Assembly (NCBI GenBank): GCA_903813345.2
Contig: CAIIXF020000001.1
Location: 62,137,770-62,201,769 of the forward strand
Direction: 5' to 3'
Length of the DNA: 64,000 bases
From: Owenia fusiformis
Lineage: Eukaryota > Annelida > Polychaeta > Sabellida > Oweniidae
The notes beneath the pieces are model-generated. The model saw only the letters and a list, made by a program, of their open reading frames with translations. It was not told where the DNA came from and made no database searches. Position 1 is the first letter of the stretch, and every line of letters starts with the position of its first letter. Below, piece by piece: positions 54,716 to 64,000 of this stretch. The position numbers and the translations under genes are program-made.

Positions 54716-56150
54716 CAGGGTGTCCAAAAAAGAACCGAAGAAAAGTTAATTAACTTGGTCAATCCGGGTTTTCGGAAAAGACCGACCCCACCGACCGGTC
54801 GGTGTTTTCCACTGGTAGCCTCAAAACAGGGTTTGAAGAAAATGTGTAAAAGACCGACCATATCATGTAAAAGACCGAACATATTTGTAGCCTTAGAATA
54901 TTAATAATTTGATTTTGAATGTCAATCGTTGGACTAGGCAACGTTTTTTACCGATTTTGTACCTTGCAACGAATGGCAAGCAAACAAATTGGTCATGACC
55001 GTCTCCTCTCGATTAATTGCCCTGCCTTAGGTCCTAACCTATCATTAACCAACCTATCGTTTCTACGGGAATCTATCCTAATTGTTTACTGAAATTTAAC
55101 AATTTCGAAACAAAAATGATTTGTTATCGTCATAGCCTACTGAATACTGAACACGATATAATGTTACATGCGTTCTCTTATCGGGATTAAAAGTGACTTA
55201 CCATTTCAGTACACCATTAGAAAGCTTTTTTTTGTCATATCAAATGTAGTTTTTACCAGTTGACGTTTAACAACTGAGAAATCAAACATAACGTTACGAC
55301 GTCAACATCGACGATGTTTGTGTGTTTTTGTTATTGCGTTTCATATGAATGAAGAATGAACTTAATGCAATGTTACGTGCGTTTTTTCCAAAGTGACTAA
55401 CCAGGATGAAATTGGTCTTCTAACAACTGAAACATCACTTAAAAATATGACATTACACACCACGACGATGTAACGTTTTCATTGTGATTTGAAATGATAA
55501 TTATACGTTTTTAAATCACGACCTAGTAAAGGTACTATAGTCATTGGATTCCCAGTTTTAGTTTTACTTCTAATTTTGCATTTTTTCATCTTTATGTAAA
55601 AGACCGTCAGCCGACCACCGACCACATGTACCCAACTGTGGAGAGTGACTGGTCGGTGGTCGGTGGTCGGCGGTCGGTGTTTTACGAAAACCCGGTCAAT
55701 CCTGCATATTCTGCCTTAAAACTTCAGTTATTTAGTTCATTCAATGTGAATTTTGTTGTGAAAGTTTAATGATAATCTGCCTATGGAGTCAAAAACTACA
55801 GCACTTTACAACATATGTCCAATGTGGCCACTTCTCCTCGACATGCACAATCAAATCTGGCGAAGGAAGTTGTTCAATTGTCCATGGCATGACTAAAATC
55901 TATCTAGAGAAGTAAAACTAGTGTCAGACAGATTTTCAGATGTTTTTCTTTACATGCCTAAAATTTTAAGTGGATAGCTTCATCAGAAGCTTTGCAATCC
56001 ATGTTGCTATGAGTAGGAGAGTCATCAACAGCTTCGTAGGCCGGAGTGGTGGCCACATTGGGCATGTGTTGTAAAGTGCTGCAGTTTTTTACTTAATGAG
56101 CAGATTATCATTAAACAACTTTTCTTCGGTCCTGTTTTTTGGACACCCTG
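54716..56150. mobile_element. Mariner-like MITE inserted in the left arm
   Basis: CAGGGTGTCCAAAAAAGAAC ... TTTTTTGGACACCCTG, flanked by TA (54714-54715 and 56151-56152). The opposite arm at about 58640-58650 has an uninterrupted ATTCTACTGCTATGAGCATA and so preserves the empty site. Without its own insertion the element is about 500 bp and palindromic over roughly 190 bp per side (AATGATAATCTGCC..., CAGCACTTTACAACA...GTGGCCAC). Confidence 0.92.
54766..55693. mobile_element. MITE with 9-bp target duplication inside the mariner-like MITE
   Basis: Ends GGGTTTTCGGAAAAGACCGA and complement (GGTGTTTTACGAAAACCC). The direct repeat GGTCAATCC lies at 54757-54765 and 55694-55702. Nine-base duplication points to a Mutator-like transposon. 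Subterminal GGTCGGTGG/CCACCGACC repeats occupy both ends. Confidence 0.9.
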
Positions 56151-56152
56151 TA

Positions 56153-56715
56153 TGAGTATACTTGAACTAGCTATGATTTCATAGATTAGTTGTTTGATGT
56201 ATGACATATTCCGAGCCGACTTTCTGTTTATTTCAACCATCTAAGAGGCTTAATCATTGAAAATCATTACAAATAAAGGTCTAAACAGACAGTATTAAGG
56301 TGCACTATTACAATACACTTATTATTTCCAGGTTTATGGTATATTAGTATCTACTACTGTTTCATAGCTCGGAGGTTTGATATATGTTATATTCTGACTA
56401 GTTTCTCTGTAGATTTGAGCCACTTAACAGGTCAAATCATTGAATATACTTCATATACTAGGTCTAAAATTGAAGTATTCAAAAAAGATTCAGAATGACA
56501 TTAACCTCAACATTGGATCTGAATCAGGATTAAAATCTTTCATAGAGCTGAACAAGGAAGACAAGGCTAACTTCATTCTGGTGGTGATACATGGACATGG
56601 TCCAAATCTTGCTATACTTCACCCAAGCCCAAAGAAAGGGAAATTGGGAGCTTCATCTCAATGCACTTCAATGTATGATCCCTTATTTCATTACCACCAA
56701 AATTATGGAAGGTGG
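56153..56715. repeat. Long-TIR element, left arm inner part
   Basis: Inverted copy of 58190-58650 and, further in, of 57620-57790 (for example GGAAATTGGGAGCTTCATCT / GATGGAGCTCCCAATTTCCC). It holds a frame fragment around NILHILGLKLKYSKKIQNDI whose mirror is on the minus strand of the right arm. Confidence 0.85.
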
Positions 56716-57619
56716 GGCACAGTAAACTTAGAGAAAATGCACTAACTACTAGTACCTGCTGCAGCTGAGTGAGGATTCTTGCATTGAAACTATGTGGTGA
56801 AAGGCTCTACAAATTCAATCAACCAAGTTGATTGACCCCTATGCCAGTATGCTATTGGTTAAAAGGGTGGCAGAATTGTAGGCATAACACAAAGACAATA
56901 TCTGCATTTAATAGATGGACACCAGGGTATAACCTTAGGTCACACATGGGGAGTCCAAACAAGAATGATGTTTGGACTTGCGACTTGCGTTTTGACATTC
57001 CATAGAGGGAGGATGGTAATTTGCAAATCAAAACAAGAATCTATGGAAGAAGATAAAATATGTGACATGCTGCTGAAGTTTGGCATGTTTTCAGAAGATC
57101 CATTACTTAATATCCAAAGTATATGTACAAAAGATGTACTCACAGAAACAATCAACAGGCTCGACAGTTTGGATGTCTTTGTGTCTTAGAGGTTGATACC
57201 AACAGAGTCAAATGAAAGACACAACATTTCTTGATCTACTGAGCAAGCACCAACATTTTCTAAACTATGTGCCTAATCCCAATATAAACGAGCATAAAGT
57301 TGTAAGGGCAGACAAGAATGTTTTGCAGAATCTTATCACTGCATATGAAGCTAACAACAGACCTGTGGGCATCAATGAAATAATGAAACATGAGCTGATG
57401 TCTTTTCCAATAGTCCTCTCATTGACGAATGAAACATTCAAGCCAACTCAAATGCACTCTACTCCTTAACTGTTTAACAAATGGTATTAAAATGCCACCC
57501 GCAATATTTCGGATATATGATCCTTCTTACAAATTAGCATCAATTGCATCTACATCTGAGGATTTGGCTACAGTCTTCAAGGAAGCAAAACTTCAGCAGT
57601 GAAGTGTACTGTGCCCAAT
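56716..57619 (+). pseudogene. Central region of long-TIR element, broken ORF
   Basis: Plus-strand blocks are MMFGLATCVLTFHRGRMVIC to LDSLDVFVS (56965-57189), then MKDTTFLDLLSKHQHFLNYV to MHSTP (57212-57469), with KNVLQNLITAYEANNRPVGI and NEIMKHELMSFP inside. The two are in different frames and end in stops. The stretch has protein-like composition and is the only non-palindromic part of the element, so it is probably the remains of its transposase or a cargo gene. No catalytic motif was recognised, so family is left open. Confidence 0.5.
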
Positions 57620-59570
57620 CTTGCATACTTTTGGTGGTCATATCTCATGAAAAAGGGGATCATGCATTGAAATACATTGAGATGGAGCTCCCAATTTCCC
57701 TTTCTTTGGGCTATGGTAAAGCGTAGCAAGATTTGGACCATTTCCATGTACTACTACCAGAATGAAAAGTTATCCTTGTCTTCCTTGTCGAAGGATTGTA
57801 GTTCTGATTTACAAGAGTCATCCAAGATCACATCAATCAGTTGCTTTATTTGATTTCCAGATCGAATGTTGTGGTTAATGTCATTCTGAATCTTTTTTGA
57901 ATTTCCCATATAGGGTCCTATTGGATTTAAATTGCAAAAAATGCTACTCTGCAAAAAGACTCATTAACTGAAACATCCAATTCAAAATGTTGTCAAAGTG
58001 AGTATACTCCATTTGTTAAGGATTTCTGCCTTAGCTCCAATAATAACACAGAAAAGTTAATGGTGACGGGGGGGGGGGGGGGGGGTTCAAAATGACTTAA
58101 CATTATTCAGGGAGGAAAACTCCATAAAATGAAGATTTGTATGAATCATTTGTACTTTTTCTCTCACGTCATGCAATTGTCAGGCTGCTTAGAATGAAAT
58201 TAGCCTTGTCTTCCTTGTTCAGCTCTGTGAAGAATTGTATTTCTGATTCAGATCCAATGTTGAGGTTAATGTGATTCTGAATCTTTTCTGAATTTCTCAT
58301 AGAGGGTTCTATTGAATACTTCAATTTTAGACATAGTTTATTAAGTATATTCAATGATTAGACCTATTAGGTGGTTCAAATCTGCAGAAAAACTAGTCAG
58401 AATATGTCATATATCAAACCTCCGAGCTATGAGACAGTAGTAGGTACCAACATACTCGAAGCCTGGAAATAATAAGGGTATTCTAATAATCTACCTTAAT
58501 ACTGTCCGTTTCAACCTTTATCTGTAATGGTTTTGAATGATTAAGCCTCTTAGATGGTTAAAATCACCAGAAAATCAGCTCGGAATATGTCATACATCAA
58601 ACAACTAATCTATGAAATCATAGCTAGTTCAATTATGCTCATAGCAGTAGAATGATACTAATGGTATACTTTAATTTGATTGATTGCAGACCTATGATTT
58701 AAGAATGAACTTTCAATGATAACACCTAAGATTTTCAAACCACCAGAAAGCCAAGCCAGGAGATATCATACATTATTTCTCTAAGCTAGAAAACTATTAT
58801 TGGTACAAATATGTTCATAAATAAGAAACTATACGGGTCTTCCAAGGGTATACCTATAACTTATCAATTTTAGACATCATATTTCATGAATTTTTAATAT
58901 TTGAACATGCTAAAAAGCTTAAATCTTCCTAAAACTTAGCTTAAATAAGTTATGTATTTTAGATTTATTCTAAAATGCCAAATATATGAACACAGAGGGA
59001 TAAATGTTAAAGCAATAGGGGTCAGTTATAGTCACACATAAAATGGCCAAGCTAAAATGTCATTTTTCTTAAATTCACTAATTTTTTTAAAGGCAATTAC
59101 CAGAGGAATTACTTTGATTCTTCCAGAATTGGTATATCAGGTATTAAGCCTTTCTCATGGATTTTTTTAGCATACATCATTGTCTAATAAAAAAGTTATG
59201 ACACGAAAAGTAAAAAATGGGTCATAAATTTGCCCCCTGGGGTACATACTTTTTGCTTTTATACAAATTTCTTAGGGGTAATCTGTATCATTCATTCTTC
59301 AAATGTTTATTTTATACAATGTCCATGTATTTCACTTACAGAAACCATAAAATCAAAGTTATTTTTGGTTGAAGAATTTTTTCCCCCTGATAGGGGTGAA
59401 TTGTGGGGGAGGGGGGACTAACATGGTATTTTAAGGGTTAAATAATCATATTTCAGCTTGATAACATGGTTTTTTGGATTCAGCATAAAAAGTTACATAA
59501 GAAACACTTGTCAGAACACTTTTAACACAAAACGCCTACCACATTTCACAGAGAGACCTTTTGCAGAAAA
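57620..59570. repeat. Long-TIR element, right arm
   Basis: Mirror of 53.80-56.71 kb minus the insertion. The segment around ATGTTGTGGTTAATGTCATT (57.77-57.93 kb) is partly repeated at 58.19-58.32 kb, and an 18-base G run (58068-58085) lies between; this makes the right arm longer than the left. Confidence 0.88.
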
Positions 59571-60527
59571 GCACCCGGTCTAAGATACAAGGAAGGTATA
59601 TTTCATTAAAAAACTTATCTCATTTCCTAATCGAGGGTAATGATTTGTGATGCAATGCAATGGCAGAATCAATTTCTAAGTTATAATTCTATTTTGAAAC
59701 CTGAACTCACGAACTACATACTTGCCGAATATTATATTGTGATTTGAAGGATGAAATCACCCTATCTTCGTTAAAAGAGTTCCTCTCCAGTGTTATATCT
59801 ACTGTTCAAGTACAGGGTTGCGTCTACGTACTCCAATTAAAACTAAAGATTTCTGGATGTAATTTTGCATGTAGATTTCAAATATGATATCACTTTGACT
59901 GAATTTTAATGACTAAATCAGGATCATTTCTACTCGCATCTAGTCTATTCATGAAACGTCTAGATTTTTTGGATTGTTTCATCCATCCTCTTCATGAATG
60001 AATCAATATCTACTAATCATTTCGAATTTATAACAGCGGACATTCGGCTTTGCTACCATATCAAACTCGCATGACTTAAAAACTCCAGATTCCAATAAAC
60101 AGTTCCAATACCATGTGTTGATGCAATGATTCTATCAGCTCGTTACCATATTGTTGCCTTCTGATATTGACCAGTGATAGCATTATCGAAACAATAATCC
60201 ATTCTTGCTTATTCGACCAGTTACTTTCTTGATGCTACTATTTTTGTAAAGTGATCACATTGCCCTCTTATTTCCATTGAACTTTAAAACCTAACTATAA
60301 AAAAGTATAATAGTTAATAGTTAATGAATGAAATCCTATGCTAAGGGCTGATGAGAAAAACTGTTTACTGTATGCAAAAATATCATATTTCACTTAACTG
60401 ATGTCATAGTAATTGCTAAAATGCTCGACAAACGTTATACACACTGAGAAGTAATTCTTTTAACACACTACGAGTATTTAGATCTTTTGGGTGAAAAAAT
60501 ATGTTTTTTATAGATCCGATAGATAAT
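59571..60527. other. No gene supported
   Basis: AT-rich, no repeat recognised. Confidence 0.35.
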
Positions 60528-60616
60528 CACTGGCGGATCCAGAAGGTAACAAGGAAACGGTTTGGGGACCCTAAACCCAAAAATTGGGCCCATGGCCCCC
60601 TTTGGATCCGGCAGTG
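60528..60616. mobile_element. Mini hAT-like element, CACTGGCGGATCC ends
   Basis: CACTGGCGGATCCAGAAGG ... TTTGGATCCGGCAGTG, 89 bp. The ends match the CAGTGGCGGATCC-type termini seen in many animal MITEs. No clear target duplication. Confidence 0.6.
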
Positions 60617-60679
60617 TTAATGATATAAAATATGTCGAAACGGTTACCTTGTTCTAATTGCCTCCATCTCTTGATTCAG

Positions 60680-60891
60680 AAGCAACTCTTCTGGTGGCGC
60701 AGAATGACCGAAATGTCAATCGATTAGTGGCTATTTCGTCCTATTTTATATATTGTTCTGGCACAAAAGGCGAATTCTGGCAGTTCAGTGGGAATATTGC
60801 AGAAACCTTCCTGATCGCGTTATGCTGCAGAATAAAACGTGTACAGGGATCTATCTGTAAGCATTCTGAAATTGAACCTTCTCAACAATAA
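60680..60891 (+). CDS. Orphan terminal exon (candidate)
   Basis: After a good acceptor (CCATCTCTTGATTCAG) the plus strand is open to a TAA: ATLLVAQNDRNVNRLVAISS, YFIYCSGTKGEFWQFSGNIA, ETFLIALCCRIKRVQGSICK, HSEIEPSQQ. It enters in phase 1 (two bases complete a codon). The middle is hydrophobic and could be a membrane segment followed by a basic, then acidic tail. Codon composition is clearly unlike the AT-rich background. No other exon on this strand was found nearby, so it may belong to a gene with exons upstream inside the repeats, or be a pseudo-exon. A GTAAGC at 60859 could act as a donor instead. Confidence 0.42.
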
Positions 60892-61787
60892 GTGTATATG
60901 CTAATATATCTCGCTGTTTAACTAGTTAGGGGCCTGTTTACGTTAAATTCGAAAGGGACCGTCTCAAAGTACATTTGGTGCTAGTAGTAGGGGATCATCT
61001 TAAATTAATACTATACCACATCAGGACTGGAAGCAATAGAAAGTAAATTTAATTACATGTCCGTTTATTTTGTAATCTATTGCCTCAACATCATGGGAAA
61101 GAAGGTTCCAAATGATTATAGATCTTGAGTTACCCATGGAAATATAATCTCAGGGATGGCGGTGCACGAACCTATGAAAAGAGACATTGTTGCATACTTT
61201 ATCATACTTATACAGACTCTTTTGAATAGAATTAATGATATGACTTTAAATGTTTTGATGTAGAATGTATTAACTACTATATAAAATGTTGTTTTCTTTG
61301 TATACTGTTGGATTTGACTGAGACACCCCCAGAAATGTATGTCATGTTGATATACTTAAAGTGGTTAAGAGTGGAGTCAGATCTCCATCTTTTGTTCGTC
61401 TTTTTCAGGAAAACAACAAACTTGGCACAATTGTAGAAACATTTGATTTGAGTCCAAAATGAATCAAGGGCAAGTTATTTAGGGTGGTTAAGGCTTCTGT
61501 GATGAGGGGGAGGGGGGGGGGGGGGTAAATTAAAAATGATAAATAAAAATGAATTCAAAGTATTATTGATGGTAAATTGTGGCAACAGATATATGTATAT
61601 TTATGAAAAATTGCAATTGTGCAAGATAACTTTGTTTCAAGTTCCAAGTTTCTTAGTTGTTTCCAGTCAAGATATTCACAATTTTAACACCAAGGTAGTT
61701 AATTGACTTTAGAGCATTCCATTTCAAAGTTCTTAGTAAAGTGACTCAAAATTAGTAAACAAGATGCGCACACATCAAGAGATTTAG
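60892..61787. other. No gene supported
   Basis: G-rich run at about 61505-61527 is the only notable feature. Confidence 0.4.
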
Positions 61788-61789
61788 TA

Positions 61790-62858
61790 CGAGGGTTGTC
61801 CCAGAAGTAATGCACTATATGCTCTAACTTTATCAATAATTGATATTTTTCCATGAAATTTTCAGTAAATGTTCCTTAGAGACATTTTGATTATTCTAAG
61901 AAATTTGAAATTTCATGTTGACTGATAAAACTATATTGATGTTATAATAAAATCAAGTTGGTGAGTTTGGGTAGGGCGGGGCAGGTTATACAGTCACGCC
62001 AAAAGGAATAAAAAATTTAAAATATGAAATATTTAATCAACAAATACCAGTGTAGCTATAAGAAGTATGCTCTGAAATACATTTTAAGATACTAAATTAC
62101 CATGAGCACATCCAAGATTTAATGGATGTATATTGCATAGTGTCCCATTTCACATTTTCTCAAAATATTGCCCTTTGCATGTTGTGTACTTTTGATGCCT
62201 GTCAGGTCAAACACTCTTGGCAATTTCTCTCCACTGTGACTTGTGGAGATTTTGCCTCCCATGTTTGGAGTTGTCATCCAGGGTCAAATCGTCTCTTTTA
62301 AATCTCTTCTGCCACCCCATATTTGTAGTTCTATCTGGTATAAACTCCTTAAATACTTTCTTCATGATAGCATTGTTTTGCGTGTCTGTGAGTCCAAGTG
62401 AGGTATGAAATTAGGCCACCAAACGCAAGGCCTTCTGGTATCAGGTGAGAATTGCAGCCATTTTACAATTTCTTGACTGTGACTGTATTTGAATTCTTGA
62501 CTATTGAAGTGTGGTATTATGATATCACAGTGCTAAATGTCATTATTTGTACTTGGTTAACATCATGCTGAATAAATTTAACAATTTCCCAATTATTTTG
62601 ATCATCTAAAGGAAAGAAATATTAATAAAATAACACTTTAAATCGTTTCATAATTAGAAAATTTGGTACCTGCCCCGCCCACCCCTACCCCCGTGTTGTT
62701 ATAGCAACCATATTAAGACTTAATATTAATGTTTAATGCTTAAACTTCAGGATATAATAGATAAAACTTCAATTGTTATATACACAAATTTTCAGCTGAA
62801 TTGAAGAATATTAAAAAAAGTTAGAGCATATAGTGCATTACTTCTGGGACAACCCTCG
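61790..62858 (-). mobile_element. Mariner-like element with transposase remnant
   Basis: Ends CGAGGGTTGTCCCAGAAGTA (then ATGCACTATATGCTCTAAC) and complement, about 41 bp with no mismatch seen. TA flanks both ends (61788-61789, 62859-62860). Size 1069 bp is close to full-length mariners (about 1.3 kb), so it is a deleted autonomous copy rather than a short MITE. GC-rich boxes GGGTAGGGCGGGGC and GCCCCGCCCACCCC lie subterminally in inverted order. Confidence 0.9.
62207..62398 (-). pseudogene. Mariner transposase N-terminal fragment
   Basis: Minus strand reads LGLTDTQNNAIMKKVFKEFI, PDRTTNMGWQKRFKRDDLTL, DDNSKHGRQNLHKSQWREIA then a stop. W-x2-RFK...L-DD-x3-GR is the hallmark of the linker after the first helix-turn-helix of mariner transposases (W..RFK.GR..VEDD.R.GRP). 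The DDE/D catalytic domain is absent, so it cannot transpose by itself. Confidence 0.75.
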
Positions 62859-63274
62859 TATATAATGTCACATGCATGTGTATGAGACTATAAGGTCTTC
62901 CAGTAGCGAAGCAGAATACATGTTTCATTGTTTTCACAATTGTTTCCACAATTGCATCTCCAAAAAAGGATTAAAGTTAGGGGTTACAGTCAATATGGTA
63001 CAACGAAAATGGGACTTCTGCGCATGTTAAAATTTTTCGTCAAAACTCAACTTTTGTTCAAGTTGATACGATTGTCTTTCGAACTAGAGACTTACCTCAT
63101 TCGAAAGATCATAAAAGACTTTATCTATACTGAAAATCTTAGATCCAAACATAGTAGAATACGCCGTCAGTCCGCATTTGATTTTTTGAAGTGAGTTTCG
63201 TAGATCGTAAGTTTCTCCGACTGATATCGGGTTATCTCAAATTGGTTCGTTTATAAATGCGAATTTCTTTTCCG
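62859..63274. other. No gene supported
   Basis: A plus-strand frame of 88 codons at 62.93-63.19 kb is lysine/leucine-rich but has no splice signal, repeat or motif that supports it. Confidence 0.35.
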
Positions 63275-63360
63275 TTGTAAGGCGCATGCGCAAAATTGAT
63301 TTATAAAACGTTATTGGTTGATGGTTTTTCTCCTGAGCATGCGTGAAGTCTGATGACACT
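63275..63360. promoter_or_regulatory. NRF1 plus inverted CCAAT cluster (candidate)
   Basis: GGCGCATGCGCAAA (NRF1 consensus), TTATTGGTTGATGG (inverted CCAAT) and GAGCATGCGTGAAG within 75 bp. Similar to the cluster at 39.9 kb. May be the promoter of a gene to the right of the window. Confidence 0.38.
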
Positions 63361-64000
63361 TATGACAAAGACCGGAGCAAACATTACTAGCTCTCGAACG
63401 AAATTCCAAGATTCAGAGCATTTCGCGGTGTTTGCTAAGCGTGTAAACGTGAATGACAAGCTGTTTTGAGTAGATCAGGTACCTGTTTTAGACACAACAT
63501 TGATTTAGCTTGACATTGATGTGCTCATTGGCACTTTTGAGCATGTTAATACAAGTTTTTACACTCTTAGCACGAGACGGGTTTTCGAAAAATCTGTTAT
63601 CTGATTCACTCGATTATCGTATGGATATGTATTTCTGCTGACATTTCAACACCACATCACATAGAATTACGATGCAGAATGATAATAAAACACAAAACAA
63701 CGACTAAATTCCACTTGTTATTTCACAGGAGGTAAAAATGCAAACTGCCTAGATTCTTTGTAAGGGTCGTCAGACATCGGATTGGCCGCCATATTTGAAA
63801 TGAAAATATCATTAAATAGAGGTCTGCGCATGTCTCAACATTTCGACTGGTTAGGGTTGGGGACAGAGTCCGGGACCATGGTTAAGGTTAGGGTTTGGGG
63901 TTTTGTAAATCCCAATGTAAATTCGTATTAGAAATAAAATTGGTCATCGGGCCTTTTGAAAGGTTTAACCTTTCATTATAATTTGCATAAGTTTGATCAT
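63361..64000. other. Right edge; YY1-like and telomere-like motifs
   Basis: CGGATTGGCCGCCATATTTG (63779-63798) combines an inverted CCAAT with a YY1-like core. GGTTAGGGTTGGGG and GGTTAAGGTTAGGGTTTGGG (63851-63900) resemble degenerate TTAGGG repeats. No exon recognised. Confidence 0.45.

Noticed and set aside
62928-63194. 88-codon plus-strand frame as a gene
   Set aside because: No splice signals, motifs or codon bias that separate it from background.

Overview
The window is animal genomic DNA, AT-rich (roughly two thirds A+T by eye), with interrupted genes, GT-AG splice signals, and non-LTR retrotransposons, tRNA-derived SINEs and many short inverted-repeat DNA transposons. There is no bacterial, organellar or viral gene organisation. 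The mixture of PAN/apple modules, AAGGTCA-type dispersed repeats, CAGGGGCGTAGCCA-ended MITEs and mariner-like elements suits a marine invertebrate such as a mollusc, other lophotrochozoan or ambulacrarian. I cannot fix the phylum from sequence alone.

The main cellular content is one candidate gene on the minus strand running from about 44.5 kb down to 1.9 kb and probably beyond the left edge. I assembled 17 short exons by eye. They give an ATG plus signal peptide at 44.5 kb, a cysteine-poor region of unknown family at 42.7-14.1 kb, and three consecutive six-cysteine PAN/apple-like modules at 3.36-2.1 kb. Splice phases agree at every junction but one (40.44/40.22 kb). The sum of exons is about 1.93 kb against about 42.6 kb of genomic span. 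The protein is therefore predicted to be secreted or extracellular, and its long introns hold most of the repeats described here. Whether the 5' cluster (44.5-40.1 kb), the middle cluster (32.4-14.1 kb) and the 3' cluster (4.4-1.9 kb) are one transcript is an inference. Minor candidates on the plus strand are a THAP-like first exon behind an ETS/YY1-type promoter at 35.7-35.9 kb, an orphan terminal exon at 60.7 kb and an unexplained coding-like stretch at 26.1-26.3 kb.

Mobile DNA by region: 0-1.5 kb, a decayed LINE reverse transcriptase and a Mutator-like MITE with a 10-bp target duplication; 5-13 kb, hairpin MITE, SINE, the 3' end of an endonuclease-type LINE, a perfect 40-bp foldback and a recent 918-bp tandem duplication; 16.6-26 kb, two copies of one MITE family and a pair of 1.3-kb inverted repeats around a 4.7-kb spacer; 27-34.8 kb, two hAT-like MITEs, a duplicated 175-bp segment and a foldback with inverted minisatellites; 36.5-39 kb, a TA-flanked element whose arms are built from about 185-bp tandem repeats; 44.8-48.2 kb, a minisatellite split by two elements, one of them an array of AAAGC motifs spaced about one helical turn apart; 50.3-51.3 kb, a LINE with intact 14-bp target duplication; 53.3-59.6 kb, a long-TIR element carrying a mariner-like MITE that itself carries a 9-bp-TSD MITE; 60.5-62.9 kb, a mini hAT-like element and a mariner remnant with a transposase fragment.

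All calls come from reading the sequence without homology searches; family names for transposons rest on terminal motifs and target-site duplications.
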